From Canna indica (Eukaryota; Streptophyta; Magnoliopsida; Zingiberales; Cannaceae), in assembly GCA_034359265.1 (NCBI GenBank), contig CP136892.1, positions 87,412,001 through 87,476,000 of the forward strand: a DNA stretch of 64,000 bases, read 5' to 3'. Made by a program: the position numbers and the translations under genes. The notes beneath the pieces are model-generated. The model ran no database searches. It was given only the letters and a program-made list of their open reading frames with translations, and was not told the DNA's origin. This document shows positions 21,870-33,849 of the stretch, piece after piece. Each line of letters starts with the position of its first letter. Within the stretch, counting starts at the first letter, position 1.

Positions 21870-23866
21870 TTTTATTTTTGCAGTGGGATGAGGTTGGATT
21901 TTTTTAATTAAAAATTTTGCAACCTACACTTTAGGCGGCATAGCTTATATAGCTGGAAATTAACAATATAGAATTTTTCCTTAAAAATAATTAGATGATT
22001 AGTAATAAAATAAAACATGCTTTTCAATCAAATGGTGGAAAGACTAATCATTCTGTCAGAAAACAGTATGAACAAAATGATAAATATATCCTCTGGCATT
22101 GATTCAAAGAAGACTTTGAATTATTGGACGAGGACCATGCACAGAATACTTTGAATGTTCAGTACAACTCAACTTTATTTTTCTCTTTTCTATATATTAT
22201 ATATACACTTTAATTGGAAAACTTGGAAAATAAATCGTGTGAACTTGTCATATTCACGGACTAGGTCAGATCCGATAATAGAGAACGATGGCCAACTCGT
22301 TGATTCATGCATGGTTATGATCCGGTGACCATAAAAAAGAAAAAAAAAGAATATGGTGACCTGGTGGCCTTGTCATTATATAAACGCATGTTCTTGTGGC
22401 AGTGGCAATCAATATTCGAAGGAATTTGAAACTGGAGATCTGTAAAATGCGAGAAGAACCTCATCTCAGAGAGGAATACAGGCATAATTATTATTATTTT
22501 TTGGCAAAAAAACTTATTTTTTATCGAGAGGGCTGAGAAATACAAGTAGACGGGGAGAAAAAAAATTAAAAGAGTACTGTTGGTTGTTGATGCAAATTGG
22601 ATCCAAATCGAATCCAACAAATCTAATCGGACGAATTAATATGGTCTAAGTTATAGTTGAACAATCGTATCAAATTCTCACTCTGATTGAACCACGCTAA
22701 ACCAAGCCTAATTAAAATCAATTCTATTCATTTATGAATTCAGGCCTGTGGCCCAGCTTGTGTTCATGACCTGATGATAAGGCCTTGCAACCTAATAGGC
22801 CCATTCGAGCATGATCTCTTGTATTAATTAAGTTTGTTTGGACTATCGTATGAATGGAGGAGCCTTTTCTCTTGAAGCTGCCGATTTTGGCAACATGACT
22901 GAAACCAATTTCTTGTGGGGCCCTTTCATCTTAGCCGAATCAAATGTCATCTCCTTCGGGAATCCTTCCCGAGTTCATCTGCACGCATCAAAGGAAAATT
23001 ATAATAACAAGGGACATTGAGATCAAAATTTTGGGACCTCTGCACCTCTCCTCGGATCAGCTCATCCCTGCAGTATAATCTCCTCATCAAACAAAATGAC
23101 AAAATTTTTGGGAGTCAATTTTAGCCAAATATCTCATCTCTATTAGTATTTTCATAGTGAAACGGTTGCCCTTTCACATGCAGACTACTTCTTCGACACA
23201 AATTTCATACTGATATCTCGGCAATCGCCTTACCAGTTACCACCTTCCTTGGCAAATCAAGTGCATGGAGATCGAGCTTTCTACTCCGCCATGCACCTTA
23301 GTCGAAATTTACTTCCGCACCCGAAATCTTTGCTATGTTCATATCCTCTTACATCAAAGATTTCGAGATCAGAATGTCAATCGACCTCAGCACTTCACCT
23401 ATAAATTGACATTTTTTTTGTTTTGAAGATGAGACTTTGGGTACGATTAATACCGTGAGTGGGTGAACCATTGCCCATTGTTTGTTTGAGAAAGAGTACA
23501 GATTAGGGAAAACACAATAGATTAGAGAGAGACATTAATCAGATGACGAAGCTCAAATCTCTGGGAGAAGCACCGTGAAGAGTTCAATCACATACAATAG
23601 CAAAGCTTGAATACTACTAATTTTTTTAAATTTTTTTATTTGTTTGATAACTATTTCATAAATAATTTAAATTCGAATAATCGTAACTCGTAACATATAT
23701 CAATATGGCCCCAATTAAGTACCTCACTTGAAAATGTCTAACTAGCTAATTGCTGATGAAATGAAGGCAAAACTTTGCTAAGTCTGGCATCCAAATATAT
23801 ATGAAATGGAGAATTACTTAGAACTAATTAAGGCACTATGCTGCCCACATGGTTACTTGCTCTTCT
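21870..23866. other. Intergenic region without supported gene
   Basis: Short frames only. The 60-codon frame at 22838-23020 (with GAFSLEAADFG) resembles nothing I recognise and has no support. The sequence is mixed AT-rich spacer; 22.6-23.5 kb is slightly less AT-rich and may be an unrecognised repeat. Confidence 0.5.
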
Positions 23867-24098
23867 AAAATAATCTGATATACGGACAATATTAACTCCT
23901 CCTACTAAATTATTAAAATAGTATAATGTGCATTCAAGTTCTTTATTTGAATTACATTGAAATATCATGGTTTCGCTGTGAAGTGGATTCAATGGATTTA
24001 TTGGGCCTTAGACCACTGACCACTAACGCAATGCAATATGTGAAAGGTCCAACCAACCGACCAACTATATATTTCATACGCGTTATGGTTACTTGCTC

Positions 24099-24750
24099 TA
24101 GGGTTTGGAGAAAAAATCGGTCTGACCCAACCAACAAATAACTAGGTTGGATTGGGTCGGGTTTAAAGATAATTTTTTAAAACCTGACCCAAATCGACCC
24201 GCCTGAAATTTGATTGGATTGGGTTGGGTCGCGAGTAATCAGGTACCCATTTAAAAAAAGTTTTCAAAATATTTTAATGAGACACGTGTGTCTCAACAAC
24301 CGAGAGAAGACGCGGCCAACGACACTAGCCCGTCTTCCCGAGAAGAGGCAGTCATGCGTCTTCTTGGGGAGAAGAAGCGGTGCATGTCGCGTCTTCTCAA
24401 GGAAAAGATGCGGCCTCGTCGCTTCATGTAGTGAAAACGCGGCCACGTGGGTCACATATCCTCGTGAAAACATGGCCACATGGGCCATGTATCCTCGGGA
24501 AGACGCGTATCCTCCGGCGTCTTCCCGAGCAAGTTTTTATTTTTTAATATATTTTTTATTTTAAAAAATACAAATAATTAGGGTAATTAGATCGGATCTC
24601 GAGTCATCGGGTTTCAAATATTAAAATTCGAACCTGACCTGATTATAATCGGATTTCAATAATTTAAACCCGACCCGACCCGGCTCGATTAGTTCAGGTC
24701 GGGTCAATTTTTCGGGTTCATTGGGTTGGGTTTGACCCATGAACCATCCT
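24099..24750. mobile_element. hAT-like GGGTCGGG-type element, copy in segmental duplication 1
   Basis: It is flanked by ACTTGCTC at 24091-24098 and 24751-24758. The left end is TAGGGTTTGG; the right end reads AGGATGGTTCATGGGTC in reverse complement. It has the same GGGTCGGGT sub-terminal and GC-rich internal structure as the element at 17.3 kb. The 116-codon frame inside it and its antisense partner are not gene-like. Confidence 0.87.
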
Positions 24751-24920
24751 ACTTGCTCCTCTTCCTGAGTAGTCTTTCCTCATTCTAGGTCTTCTGTACT
24801 ATTAGTTGAATAGCAATTTGTTATCCCTTTGGGTTGATACTTGTAATTTCAATCACGGAGAAATAATATGATAGAAACACTAAAAATGAATTGTGTGGAA
24901 ACCACATGTTGATTATTTAT

Positions 24921-25125
24921 AACTTATCAAAGTTTTACAACGTACTTAAATTATTTAGATTTATGTTATAATAATCTACATGGTATATATAACTCGTCGG
25001 AGCTCCACTTTTCCATGCTCGTCAAATTAGAGATCTTGGCGTTGTCCAGAAACTCCCAATTGACCGTTGCAATCGATGATACATGGGATCCTCCTTTCCT
25101 ACTCCAACATATTATATTTGTCTGA
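24921..25125 (+). pseudogene. Short RLP LRR relic
   Basis: By frame-hopping, this matches the segment just before and including the SELHF block of RLP1-RLP6 (YLDLCYNNLHGI, SSELHFSMLVKLEIL, NSQLTVAIDDTWDPPF). Nothing of the rest of the gene is present. The copy at 63.34 kb has the same relic in shorter form. Confidence 0.75.
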
Positions 25126-25835
25126 ATTATATTAAGTTGGGCCCCGACAATTAATTCAGAAATATTAATAGAGTTTGAACATTAGGTTAATATACATAGA
25201 CCGATAGACATCTTGGAATTTGGAAGTTAGTATTTTCAATGGCATGGTAGAATATTAATCAACTACTCGCCAAATTAGAAGACTTTGAATTTTAAGTCGC
25301 CTAGAAATAATTGTCATGTAATTAAAAACATCAAATCATTTTTAAATGGTCATCCCTACTGCATTAATTATTCTTTGATAATGATTCACAAATAATAGAT
25401 TTTGAATTTAATTTAGGGTAATTATTTGGATATATCATGAATTTAAACTTTATTTCAAATGTATCTTAAAATTTTATTTCATCAAATTATATTATGAATT
25501 ATTAAATTTGTATCAATTGCATATCTCCGTCCAAATTTTGTCATCTACCTTATTAACCGTATGACGTGGTTTACACACGTGGATTAAAAATAATATTATT
25601 TTTAAATTTGATTAAAAAATTATGCAAAAGCGCGATAATTTAACATGAATTAAGATATTTATTTATTTAAAAACTTATTTTTAATTCACTTCATTAATAT
25701 TATTTTATCTTATATCTCTAAGGTTATGACCGTCGACGCTGCCGGCTCCCTCGCCGGAGTGCTCTCCATTCTACGCCGTCCGCGACTAAGGAGAGCAGCC
25801 CTCGGTCGCTAGCCAACACTACTCCATGTGGCGCA

Positions 25836-26228
25836 GTGTTTGGCCTAGCTGGCACCCCTCCTCTTCCCCAATCGGCGAAGAAGAAGCGCCAGTTGCATCC
25901 GAGGAGATACTCGATCGTCGTCAGCGACCGCAGCAACAAGGTCGCCATGAGCTCCCCTTCTTCTCTCACCGTCTCCTCGCCCTTGCCCAGGGCGGTGAAC
26001 AAGAGGGAGCACATGGGAAGGAGCCCTGACATGAGGAGCGACCTCATGAACGTCAGCTTTGCATCCATGGAAGAGGAAATCTACGACGTCTCTGATGATG
26101 ACTCGAGGCTGTCCTTCACCTCCTCATCCTCATCGTCGTGCACGTTGAGGTCGAGGAGAAGATGGGAGGAATACAAGAATAGAAAAGAGATGAAGCCAAT
26201 GACACCGCATCATATCTCCAATGGATAG
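25836..26228 (+). CDS. Unrecognised GC-rich reading frame, possible captured gene fragment
   Basis: I do not recognise this 130-codon frame. It encodes a basic, Ser-rich stretch, an acidic patch (EEEIYDVSDDDSR), a run of serines and an Arg-rich segment. The surrounding 25.73-26.23 kb is clearly more GC-rich than its neighbours, with abrupt edges between the segmental duplication and the RLP3 upstream block. It could be an exon fragment carried in by a transposon. No intron, promoter or domain is apparent. Confidence 0.3.
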   Translation: MFGLAGTPPLPQSAKKKRQLHPRRYSIVVSDRSNKVAMSSPSSLTVSSPLPRAVNKREHMGRSPDMRSDLMNVSFASMEEEIYDVSDDDSRLSFTSSSSSSCTLRSRRRWEEYKNRKEMKPMTPHHISNG

Positions 26229-26299
26229 AATTTAAAAACCACATAGTCACATAATCGGAGAAACCAAAAAAATTATTGGTTTAATATCTCTATGGGTGT

Positions 26300-27960
26300 G
26301 GTTTTTAAAAATCGCAGCTAATCCGATGCAGCTTAAAATGAACTTTACTGTATGCCTTTTTTTGTCAAATTAATATAAGTATGAAGACATCCTGCCAGAT
26401 TGGTTTTGAAATGTTTTTAAGAGAAAATTTTAAATATATCATATATTTTGAGATTTTTATCATTTGTGATATGCATTTTTATTTTTCTTAATTGAATCTC
26501 ATATTTTTATATTTATTTCAATTGAATTCTACCGTATAATTTTCGTTAGCCGCCCATTAAACTGATGATGATGTGACTTGCTAGCGTGTAATAAAAAATT
26601 TAATATTAAAATTTCATAACTTGAAAACTAACGTTAATTGTCCTAAATATATAGAAACAATTCACAAGAGATAAACAATCTATCTAAGGTATTGTAAATA
26701 TCACTCTCCTCCAAAATAGATCAATTTAACATATATTTTCTTTCATAAAATTCTAACGTGTTCTTGAAAAAAAAATAATTCAGATTTGCTGTCTGAACTT
26801 TTCTATTTCAACTTTGTAAAATCTTGGAGGAATTTTGCCATAGCATTTAGCAACAACATATAGTGACAAGATAAATTTCTTAAGGACAGTGATCAAAACA
26901 TCAAATAATTTTGAAACAGTAATCCTAATGCATTTATTCTTTGATAAATGGCACCCACTTGGCAGTGAATCCAAGAGGACCTTGACTTTGAAGTCGTGCA
27001 ATGAATTTGTCATCATGCAATAATTGAACACCTCAATTAATTAATTAATTTAAAAATAAATAATACAGTTTTTTCTTTGATTCTTTGATAAATGGCACCG
27101 ACTTGGCACTGGATCCACTGAATTTGTCATCATGCAATAATTGAACACCTCAAATAATTAATTAAATTAAAAATAATTAATAGAGTTTTTTCTTTGATTT
27201 TGAAAGAAATTTAGAGGTTGAACCTCAAGCAATGCATATTACTCCCGAGTTGGAAATTTAGATGGCGCGTGATAGAATATTAACTGTTCCAATTAAGCAA
27301 CTAGTCACCAAATTAGAAGACTTTGAATTTTAAGTGGCATGGAAATAATTGTCATGTAATTAATTATAAACATCAAATCATTTGAAAATGGTCATGATCC
27401 TAATGCATGCATTTATTATTTGATAATGATTCTCAACTTTTTTTGTTTTTTTTATATTCTCAACTAATTGATAGGCTTCAAATTTAATTTATATCATGCA
27501 CAGGAGCATCATGATGGATGCAAAATTAATTTGTGGAGAGAAACTAATTTGTCTTTAATTAAACATGAAAAAATAATTTAAGTAAATAACAACATAATAT
27601 ATAAATATTAAAAAATCTTGTATATTTTTTACTTAAAAAACTTTAATTATAATGAAATGATTAAGTAATATTTAGTTGATTATCATAATCACACTTTTTA
27701 AAAAAACTTAAATTATAGTTTAATATATTTAATTTTGTAGTTTATCGTTAGTCATCTTATTCGTGATCTATCAAAACTAAGATGGTTTACAAAAAAAAAA
27801 AATGATTTTCAATTAAATTATTAAAAGATGAGGAACGAATCAAATGATATAAATCCTCTAACAATAATTTCTACAAAGACTTTGAATTTTAAGTCTGCGT
27901 GAATCGTCGTGTAATTGAAAGTGCCAAATCATTTTGAAATAGTTATTCTAAAGCATAATG
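26300..27960. repeat. Upstream block of RLP3, duplicate of about 362-1900
   Basis: Non-coding sequence matching the region upstream of RLP1, with an internal extra partial repeat of the segment around 27070-27180. It ends near 27960, where an unrelated GC-rich repetitive insert separates it from the RLP3 promoter. Confidence 0.8.
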
Positions 27961-27967
27961 ATTCATG

Positions 27968-28705
27968 ACTAGGGCGTTTGGTTGTCTGCAAGTGCAAATA
28001 CAGTAAAATATATTTGCATGCAAAAATAAATGTCTGCAAATAGATTTTGCAGCATGCCGTTTGGTTGCCCGCAAGTAGAGTTGCAACTTCTATTTGCAAA
28101 TGTTTGAATAACCGCAAATGAAAGTTGCAATTACACTTACAATTTGCAACTTGCATTTTACGAATTATTTCGGATCGGATCGGGTCGGACACGAAATTTT
28201 TTGGGTCAAACCGAGCCGGGCTAAGCCGTGCATGAATTTTTTCGGGCCGAGTTGGGCACAAATTTTTTCGGGTCGGGCCAAATATGAATTTTTTTTTTAT
28301 CTCGGGCCGGGTACAAACCTTTTCGGGATGGATCGGGCACGAATTTTTTTGGGTTAGGTTGTGCACGAATTTTTTCGAGTCAGGCTGCGCCGGACCGGGT
28401 TGGTACAATTTTTTTTTGGGTCGAGCTGGGTCGGGCACGATTTTTTTTTGGCCGAGCCATGTACAAATTTTTTCAGGTTGGGCCAAGCCAGGCTGGGTTG
28501 TGTAGAATTTTTTTGGGCCTAGCCGGGCATAAAATTTTTGGGGCCGGGCCTAGAGCGAATTTTTTTGGGACGGGTTGAGAGCGAATTTTTTCGGGCCGTG
28601 CCAAGTACGAACTTTTTCGAGACGATTAGGCATAAAATTTTTCGGACTAGATCGAGCACGAACTTTTTCGGGTCGAACTGAGCCGGGCCGTACCGTTCAT
28701 TAATT
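27968..28705. repeat. Degenerate GGGTCGGGC/TTTTTCGGG repeat block
   Basis: After an opening with TTTGGTTGCCTGC-like words, bases 28150-28700 consist of irregular 20-35 bp units of the form (A)TTTTTTCGGG(C/T)CGG plus GGGCACGA. Reading frames across it on both strands (rich in FFG on + and PARP on -) are products of the repeat and are not annotated as proteins. It interrupts the RLP3 upstream duplication. Confidence 0.7.
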
Positions 28706-28959
28706 AATCTTTTATATATATATAAGCAACACGAAGGACATGTGACTCATGCAATATATTCACAAGCTAAAGGAGTCTTTATTAGTCAACGAAACATATA
28801 TATATAATTAATTGACGGAATAAATCAATTACTCCTCAATAAAAATTAATGTCACATATGTAATATTATGTTATAATTAATTAAGGACGTAGGTTTTGTG
28901 TGCTTATAAATTAATTATGAGAGAATTAGGTGATGAACCTCCCCACTCAATTTAATTCT

Positions 28960-28967
28960 TATAAATA
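28960..28967 (+). promoter_or_regulatory. TATA box of RLP3
   Basis: TATAAATA followed by GCTCCCCGCTC lies 43 bp before the ATG at 29003. Spacing and context are the same as for RLP1 and RLP6. From 28700 the proximal promoter matches that of RLP6 (52300 on), including GCAACACGAAGGACATGTGA. Confidence 0.7.
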
Positions 28968-29002
28968 GCTCCCCGCTCTTATTAATAATAGAGTGAAAAT
29001 TA

Positions 29003-31855
29003 ATGATGAGAACGGGCAAAACTAGACACCCTTCCATGATAATGTTGCTCTGTTTGATACTTGAGCTTTTCCTACTTATTATGCCATCATTATGCAAGGG
29101 GTGCTTCAAAGGAGAGAGAGCTGCTCTCTTGGACTTCAAAGCTGGCGTCGTCGACGATCCTTTCTATCGATTGTCCTCATGGAAAGTAGATGAAGACTGT
29201 TGCAAATGGAGCGGCGTGGTGTGCGACAACCATACTGGCCACGTCGTGGAGCTCAACCTCCAACCGTTTATGAAGGTCGGCTTCTTGAACCAGTCATTGC
29301 TCTCTCTAACTCATTTGGATCGACTCAACCTCAGCTTCAATGACTTTGGCAGCACCCAAATCCCAGAGTTCATGGGTTCTTTTCCAAAACTAAGGTACCT
29401 TGATTTGTCCGATTCCAATTTCAGCGGCAATATTCCTCCCCACCTTGGAAATTTGTCCACCCTTCTCTACCTTGATTTATTACTAAATTGGGAAATTAAA
29501 GTTGATCGCTTGGATTGGCTGTCGGGTCTCTCCTCCTTGAGATATCTCAACATGGAAGGGGTGGACCTGAGTGAGGTCGGCCATGAATGGCTACCAATGG
29601 TCAACATGCTGCCCTCCTTGCAAGAGTTGCATCTAAAAGGTTGTGAGCTTCAAACACTCAATTTTTCTCTATCCTACGAGAATCTCAACCTCACTTCTCT
29701 CACACTTCTTGATCTCGGTTATAACAACTTCAACTCCACCTTACCCACTTGGCTATGGCAACTCAGCAGCCTCTCATATCTCGATCTAAGTTTCAATTCC
29801 TTCTATGGTGTCATACCTTCTGGGATCGGGAATTTGACGTCCCTTACATATCTAGATCTTAGTTGGAATCAATATTTGGAGATAGGCGGGATTGCAAAAT
29901 CAATAACAAGGCTCTCCAATTTGGAGATTCTTGTTTTAGCCAGAACCAATTTGAAAGGTCAATTGCCACGCTGGTTGAAGCAGTTGACGAGACTATCACA
30001 TCTTGACCTTAATTCCAATTTACTTTCCGGTGACTTGGCCTATTGGCTTTTTCATATGACAACTAATTATCATAATAGCTCATCAAAGTATTCCAACTTA
30101 AATTATTTGGATTTGTCTTATAATAACCTACAAGGTAATTTGTCAGAGCTCCACTTTTCCAAGCTAACCAAATTAAAGACCTTGGTCTTGTCTGCCAATT
30201 CCCAGTTGACCATGAATTCAACAAATGATAACTGGATCCCTCCATTCCAACTCCAGCATATTGGACTTGCTTCTTGTGTGTTGGGTCCTAAATTTCCTAG
30301 ATGGCTCCGCTCCCAGAAATCCATCATGGAATTAGATTTATCTAATTCAAGCATAGACGACGCTTTGCCCGATTGGCTATGGACTATTTTTTCTTCTAAT
30401 TACACTAGTGATATAAATCTCTCAAATAATAGGATACATGGGAGTTTGCCAATTTCCTTGACAAATTTGACAAATTTATACTATTTGAACATCAGTCGTA
30501 ATCTATTTAATGGGTCAATTCCTTCTTTGCCACCTAACCTAGATACACTGGATCTTTCCGACAATGCTTTTTGGGGACCACTGCCATCAACCTTTCCATC
30601 AAACATATTCTTCTTAACTTTGTCATCTAATTGTATTAATGGGAGCATGCCAGTGGAGTTATGCAATTTGAAGGAACTTTGGGTTCTAAATTTAGAGAAC
30701 AACCAACTATCAGGAGAAATCCCTTGGTGTTTGGGGGAAGCCACCAAATATCTTAAATATATTATCTTGGGTAATAATAACCTCTCGGGAGAGGTTCCTA
30801 GTGCTATGGGAAACTTGGTTGGACTTCAACTGTTGCAACTGAACAACAATAGTCTTCATGGTCTTATTCCATTGTCAATGCAAAATTGCAGTTCATTAAA
30901 TTTTCTTGATATTGGAGAGAACAAATTATCAGGCAATATACCATCATGGATTGGACAGAGCTTTCCACATCTACAAGTACTCCGATTGAGTTCAAATATG
31001 TTTTCTGGCAATATTCCTACCGAGCTTGGACGGTTGAGCCATCTTCAAATCATCGACTTTGCCAACAACAAACTGTCAGGCCTTATTCCACCCTCCTTTG
31101 GCAACTTGAATGCAATAATCAACACGTCAGAGGCAATGGTTTCCACACAATTCAATTTTAGTTTTAATGATGATGTATCATATAGTTTCTTTGAAATTGA
31201 AATTATAAGTATCAACACAAAGGGACGAACAGATAGCTATTCAACTAATCTCCAATATATGAAGAGCATTGACCTTTCCAACAATAATTTGTTTGGAAAT
31301 GTACCTCGTGAAATTGGAGCTCTTTTAGGTCTCGAAAACTTCAATTTGTCAAGAAACAATTTACGAGGAGAGATTCCTGACTCTATTGGCAACATGAAAT
31401 CTCTGGAGTCTCTAGATCTATCATTCAATAAGTTGTCTGGAGCTATTCCCCAAAGCTTGTCACAACTCAATTATTTGGAGCACTTGAATATGTCATATAA
31501 TAATTTCTCCGGAAGAATACCATCCGGGAGTCAAATTCAAACACTGGATGACCCTTTCAATTATGTTGGAAATGCCTACCTTTGCGGACCTCCACTTAAT
31601 ACAAGTTGCACGATTGTTGACAATAATGTTGTTGAGGAAGCTACTTCACAGAAATTATGGCACTATGTTAGCATTGCAACGGGCTTCGTGGTGGGACTTT
31701 GGAGTGTATTTGTCATCCTGCTATTCAAGAAAGATTGCAGGATCTTCTATTTCCAGTTGATTGACAAGATGTATGATGAGATTTATGTGCAAATTGTAGT
31801 TACCTATGCTCGATTTATGAGAAAATTAAATGGGGGGCATAACCAAGAAATATAA
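29003..31855 (+). CDS. RLP3: intact EIX2/Cf-like LRR receptor-like protein
   Basis: This is a 950-residue, single-exon RLP and the only copy in the window open from the family start. Signal peptide about 1-32; LRRNT about 34-76 with CCKWSGVVC; about 30 LRRs; island loop about 696-752 (INTKGRTDSYS); four last LRRs; cap with YLCGPPLNTSC; acidic spacer (DNNVVEEA); transmembrane helix about 885-908 with GFVVG; 42-residue tail with YFQL, YDEI and YVQI. No kinase domain, as usual for RLPs. Family members such as tomato Eix2 detect microbial or cell-wall signals and work with SOBIR1 and BAK1; a YxxPhi tail motif matters for Eix2 endocytosis. The ligand is not predictable. Many NxS/T sites agree with an apoplastic ectodomain. 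A 3'-UTR intron follows 25 nt after the stop. Confidence 0.95.
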   Translation: MMRTGKTRHPSMIMLLCLILELFLLIMPSLCKGCFKGERAALLDFKAGVVDDPFYRLSSWKVDEDCCKWSGVVCDNHTGHVVELNLQPFMKVGFLNQSLLSLTHLDRLNLSFNDFGSTQIPEFMGSFPKLRYLDLSDSNFSGNIPPHLGNLSTLLYLDLLLNWEIKVDRLDWLSGLSSLRYLNMEGVDLSEVGHEWLPMVNMLPSLQELHLKGCELQTLNFSLSYENLNLTSLTLLDLGYNNFNSTLPTWLWQLSSLSYLDLSFNSFYGVIPSGIGNLTSLTYLDLSWNQYLEIGGIAKSITRLSNLEILVLARTNLKGQLPRWLKQLTRLSHLDLNSNLLSGDLAYWLFHMTTNYHNSSSKYSNLNYLDLSYNNLQGNLSELHFSKLTKLKTLVLSANSQLTMNSTNDNWIPPFQLQHIGLASCVLGPKFPRWLRSQKSIMELDLSNSSIDDALPDWLWTIFSSNYTSDINLSNNRIHGSLPISLTNLTNLYYLNISRNLFNGSIPSLPPNLDTLDLSDNAFWGPLPSTFPSNIFFLTLSSNCINGSMPVELCNLKELWVLNLENNQLSGEIPWCLGEATKYLKYIILGNNNLSGEVPSAMGNLVGLQLLQLNNNSLHGLIPLSMQNCSSLNFLDIGENKLSGNIPSWIGQSFPHLQVLRLSSNMFSGNIPTELGRLSHLQIIDFANNKLSGLIPPSFGNLNAIINTSEAMVSTQFNFSFNDDVSYSFFEIEIISINTKGRTDSYSTNLQYMKSIDLSNNNLFGNVPREIGALLGLENFNLSRNNLRGEIPDSIGNMKSLESLDLSFNKLSGAIPQSLSQLNYLEHLNMSYNNFSGRIPSGSQIQTLDDPFNYVGNAYLCGPPLNTSCTIVDNNVVEEATSQKLWHYVSIATGFVVGLWSVFVILLFKKDCRIFYFQLIDKMYDEIYVQIVVTYARFMRKLNGGHNQEI

Positions 31856-31879
31856 GGTGCATGTCGAAGAGGATTGCAG

Positions 31880-32896
31880 GTATCAATTAATTATTCACAC
31901 TTAGTTTTTTTTTCAATATCTCATTTTCTGCTTTCTATATTCGTTGCTTTCATTATTTTTTATGGAGTACATGAGAGCCTTTAGAAGGTGTGATGCTCAA
32001 AACTTTGGATGGGGAAGATTACATTCTCAACTGGTACAAGAATATATAGAAAATAGTAAATTCTATTTTGCTTACTTTCATCTTCGAATTCTGCTTATTT
32101 AATAGTAAATAACAATGATTTCATTTATTACTGAAGAAGTTGGAAATGTGTAAGTACTTCTACATGTCAATTAGCAATTATAAGTGAGTCAATGTAGCAA
32201 ATAAATCAATAGTGAATTCTTCTTTGATGAGGCGCACATAATTGATATTGTTTTAAGAGTTTTGCTATATAATCTTAAAAATCAGCCTAATAATTCTCCT
32301 AATCACTTACAATGGTATAAGTGATAATTTCATCAATAATACTTCATCCGTTCCATAATAAGTAGTTTTTAAAGATTTTTTTTAAAATTTCATATTAAGT
32401 GATACTTTAGATTTTTAATGTAGTATTAATTATTTATTTACCAATTTTAACATGTAATAAAAGCTTCTCCCATCAATGAAATACAATAATAAAAGCATAA
32501 AATTTAAGGATCACACTATGGATAATTTAGTAAAAAGAATAAAAAAATAATTAAAAATTAGGTTATTAAATAGTGTTCTTAATCTATGTGCCAAAGCCTA
32601 AAAAATCACTTATTATGAAACGGATGAAGTATCGAACACTTTATTATACGTGAGTATTAGAAAAATATATTATTAGGCACATGAGTGAGAAAGATTTAAC
32701 ATCTCTTATTTTATTATTATCACTACAAACATATATTTATATGATGAAAATATATGTTGGAATCATATATATATATATATATATTCTGATTTCAAAATGG
32801 TCATATCTTGTTCACTTTTCAATATCCCTACTCTGTTGAAGATATATTAATTGCATACATTGATCTTAAAATATATACTTGTACACTGTCTTGCAG
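31880..32896 (+). other. 3'-UTR intron of RLP3
   Basis: Donor GATTGCAG/GTATCAATTA and acceptor CTGTCTTGCAG/ATGGGCAGG match those of RLP1 and flank about 1 kb of closely similar sequence. The final non-coding exon begins at 32897. Confidence 0.7.
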
Positions 32897-33780
32897 ATGG
32901 GCAGGAGAGCTTTAGCTGGAAACATATATTGAACATGGATTTGATGATCAAGATGCACAACTATACATCCAAGTCAAGTGTAGTTCTCTGTATACAATTT
33001 GATGCAAATATATAGTCAAGTGTAGTTCTCTGTATATGTGGACGTCCAAAAATTAATTGCTCGGTTAATTGTTGTCTTCATTTAATGATTAATATTATAA
33101 ATGGTCATGCCATATATTTAGCAAATTAATATGTACATATTAGGTTTCAAATTAATAATTAAGCTTGGACTTATGTATTTAATTGCTTTATATATACTAT
33201 TATGTTGTTATATAAGGGTCTAACTGCAAACTAAATTAAGCAACCAGTCGAATTTATATAGAAATTTGGAATTAATTTGGAGACCATATGCGAACTAATT
33301 TGGAATTTATGTAGAAATTTCAATGTCATGGTAGAATATTCCAATTAAACAACTAGTCGAAAAAATGTCCAAGTCAAGTGAAGTGAAGTGTAGACTTTGG
33401 TGCACCTCCATCACGTCGACTATCCAAGTAGAAAGAAACCAACAACCAATCAGATGGGTTGGCCATTATAGCTTGTTGCTTTCAACTTTTTCATTTAACA
33501 TGAAGTCCAAGTTATCTAAAATTCTACCAAATTAAATGATAAAAATCCTATGACAATAACTCCTAAAAGACTTTGAATTTTAAGTCATGCAAAGTGTCTA
33601 GTAAGATCGGAAAGTTGTAGAAAAAAAATATCTGAAATGACACATTGATTCTGGTTCTACCGTTCGAATTCGGTCAAACCCTTGGTTTTCTCATCCTTAT
33701 TCTTTTATTTTGCCTCCTGATGCTTGTCTTGATCCTTGCCTGATTTTGGTAAGGCAACTTTTAAATTAGGATAGAATTTG
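32897..33780. repeat. Downstream spacer of RLP3, duplicate of 5800-6680
   Basis: Closely similar to the DNA after RLP1, including the GTGCACCTCCATCACGTCGA segment. Similarity ends near 33776, where LINE-derived sequence begins. This sets the right edge of the RLP1/RLP3 duplication unit. Confidence 0.8.
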
Positions 33781-33849
33781 GAAGGAAGATTTGATTAGAT
33801 GATCTTTCCTACCTTCAGTGGCAGATGATATCCTTTAGGTTGTTCCCTT

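Larger units (their letters stand above)
23870..25722. repeat. Segmental duplication, copy 1 (copy 2 at 62.29-64.0 kb)
   Basis: From TGATATACGGACAATATTAA onward the sequence matches 62293 to the window end with few changes. The block includes the hAT-like element, an identical target duplication, an RLP relic and about 550 bp of spacer. Because the transposon sits at the same site in both copies, the segment was duplicated after the insertion. Confidence 0.9.

Noticed and set aside
22838..23020. 60-codon frame considered as a small gene
   Set aside because: No similarity recognised, no promoter context, and its length is expected by chance.
24214..24564. 116-codon frame repeated at 62636-62986, initially considered a conserved small gene
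   Set aside because: It is internal to the duplicated hAT-like element and is conserved only because the whole segment was copied.
28118..28505. Frames rich in FFG (+) and PARP/TRK (-)
   Set aside because: Products of the TTTTTTCGGG-type repeat; no conserved domain.
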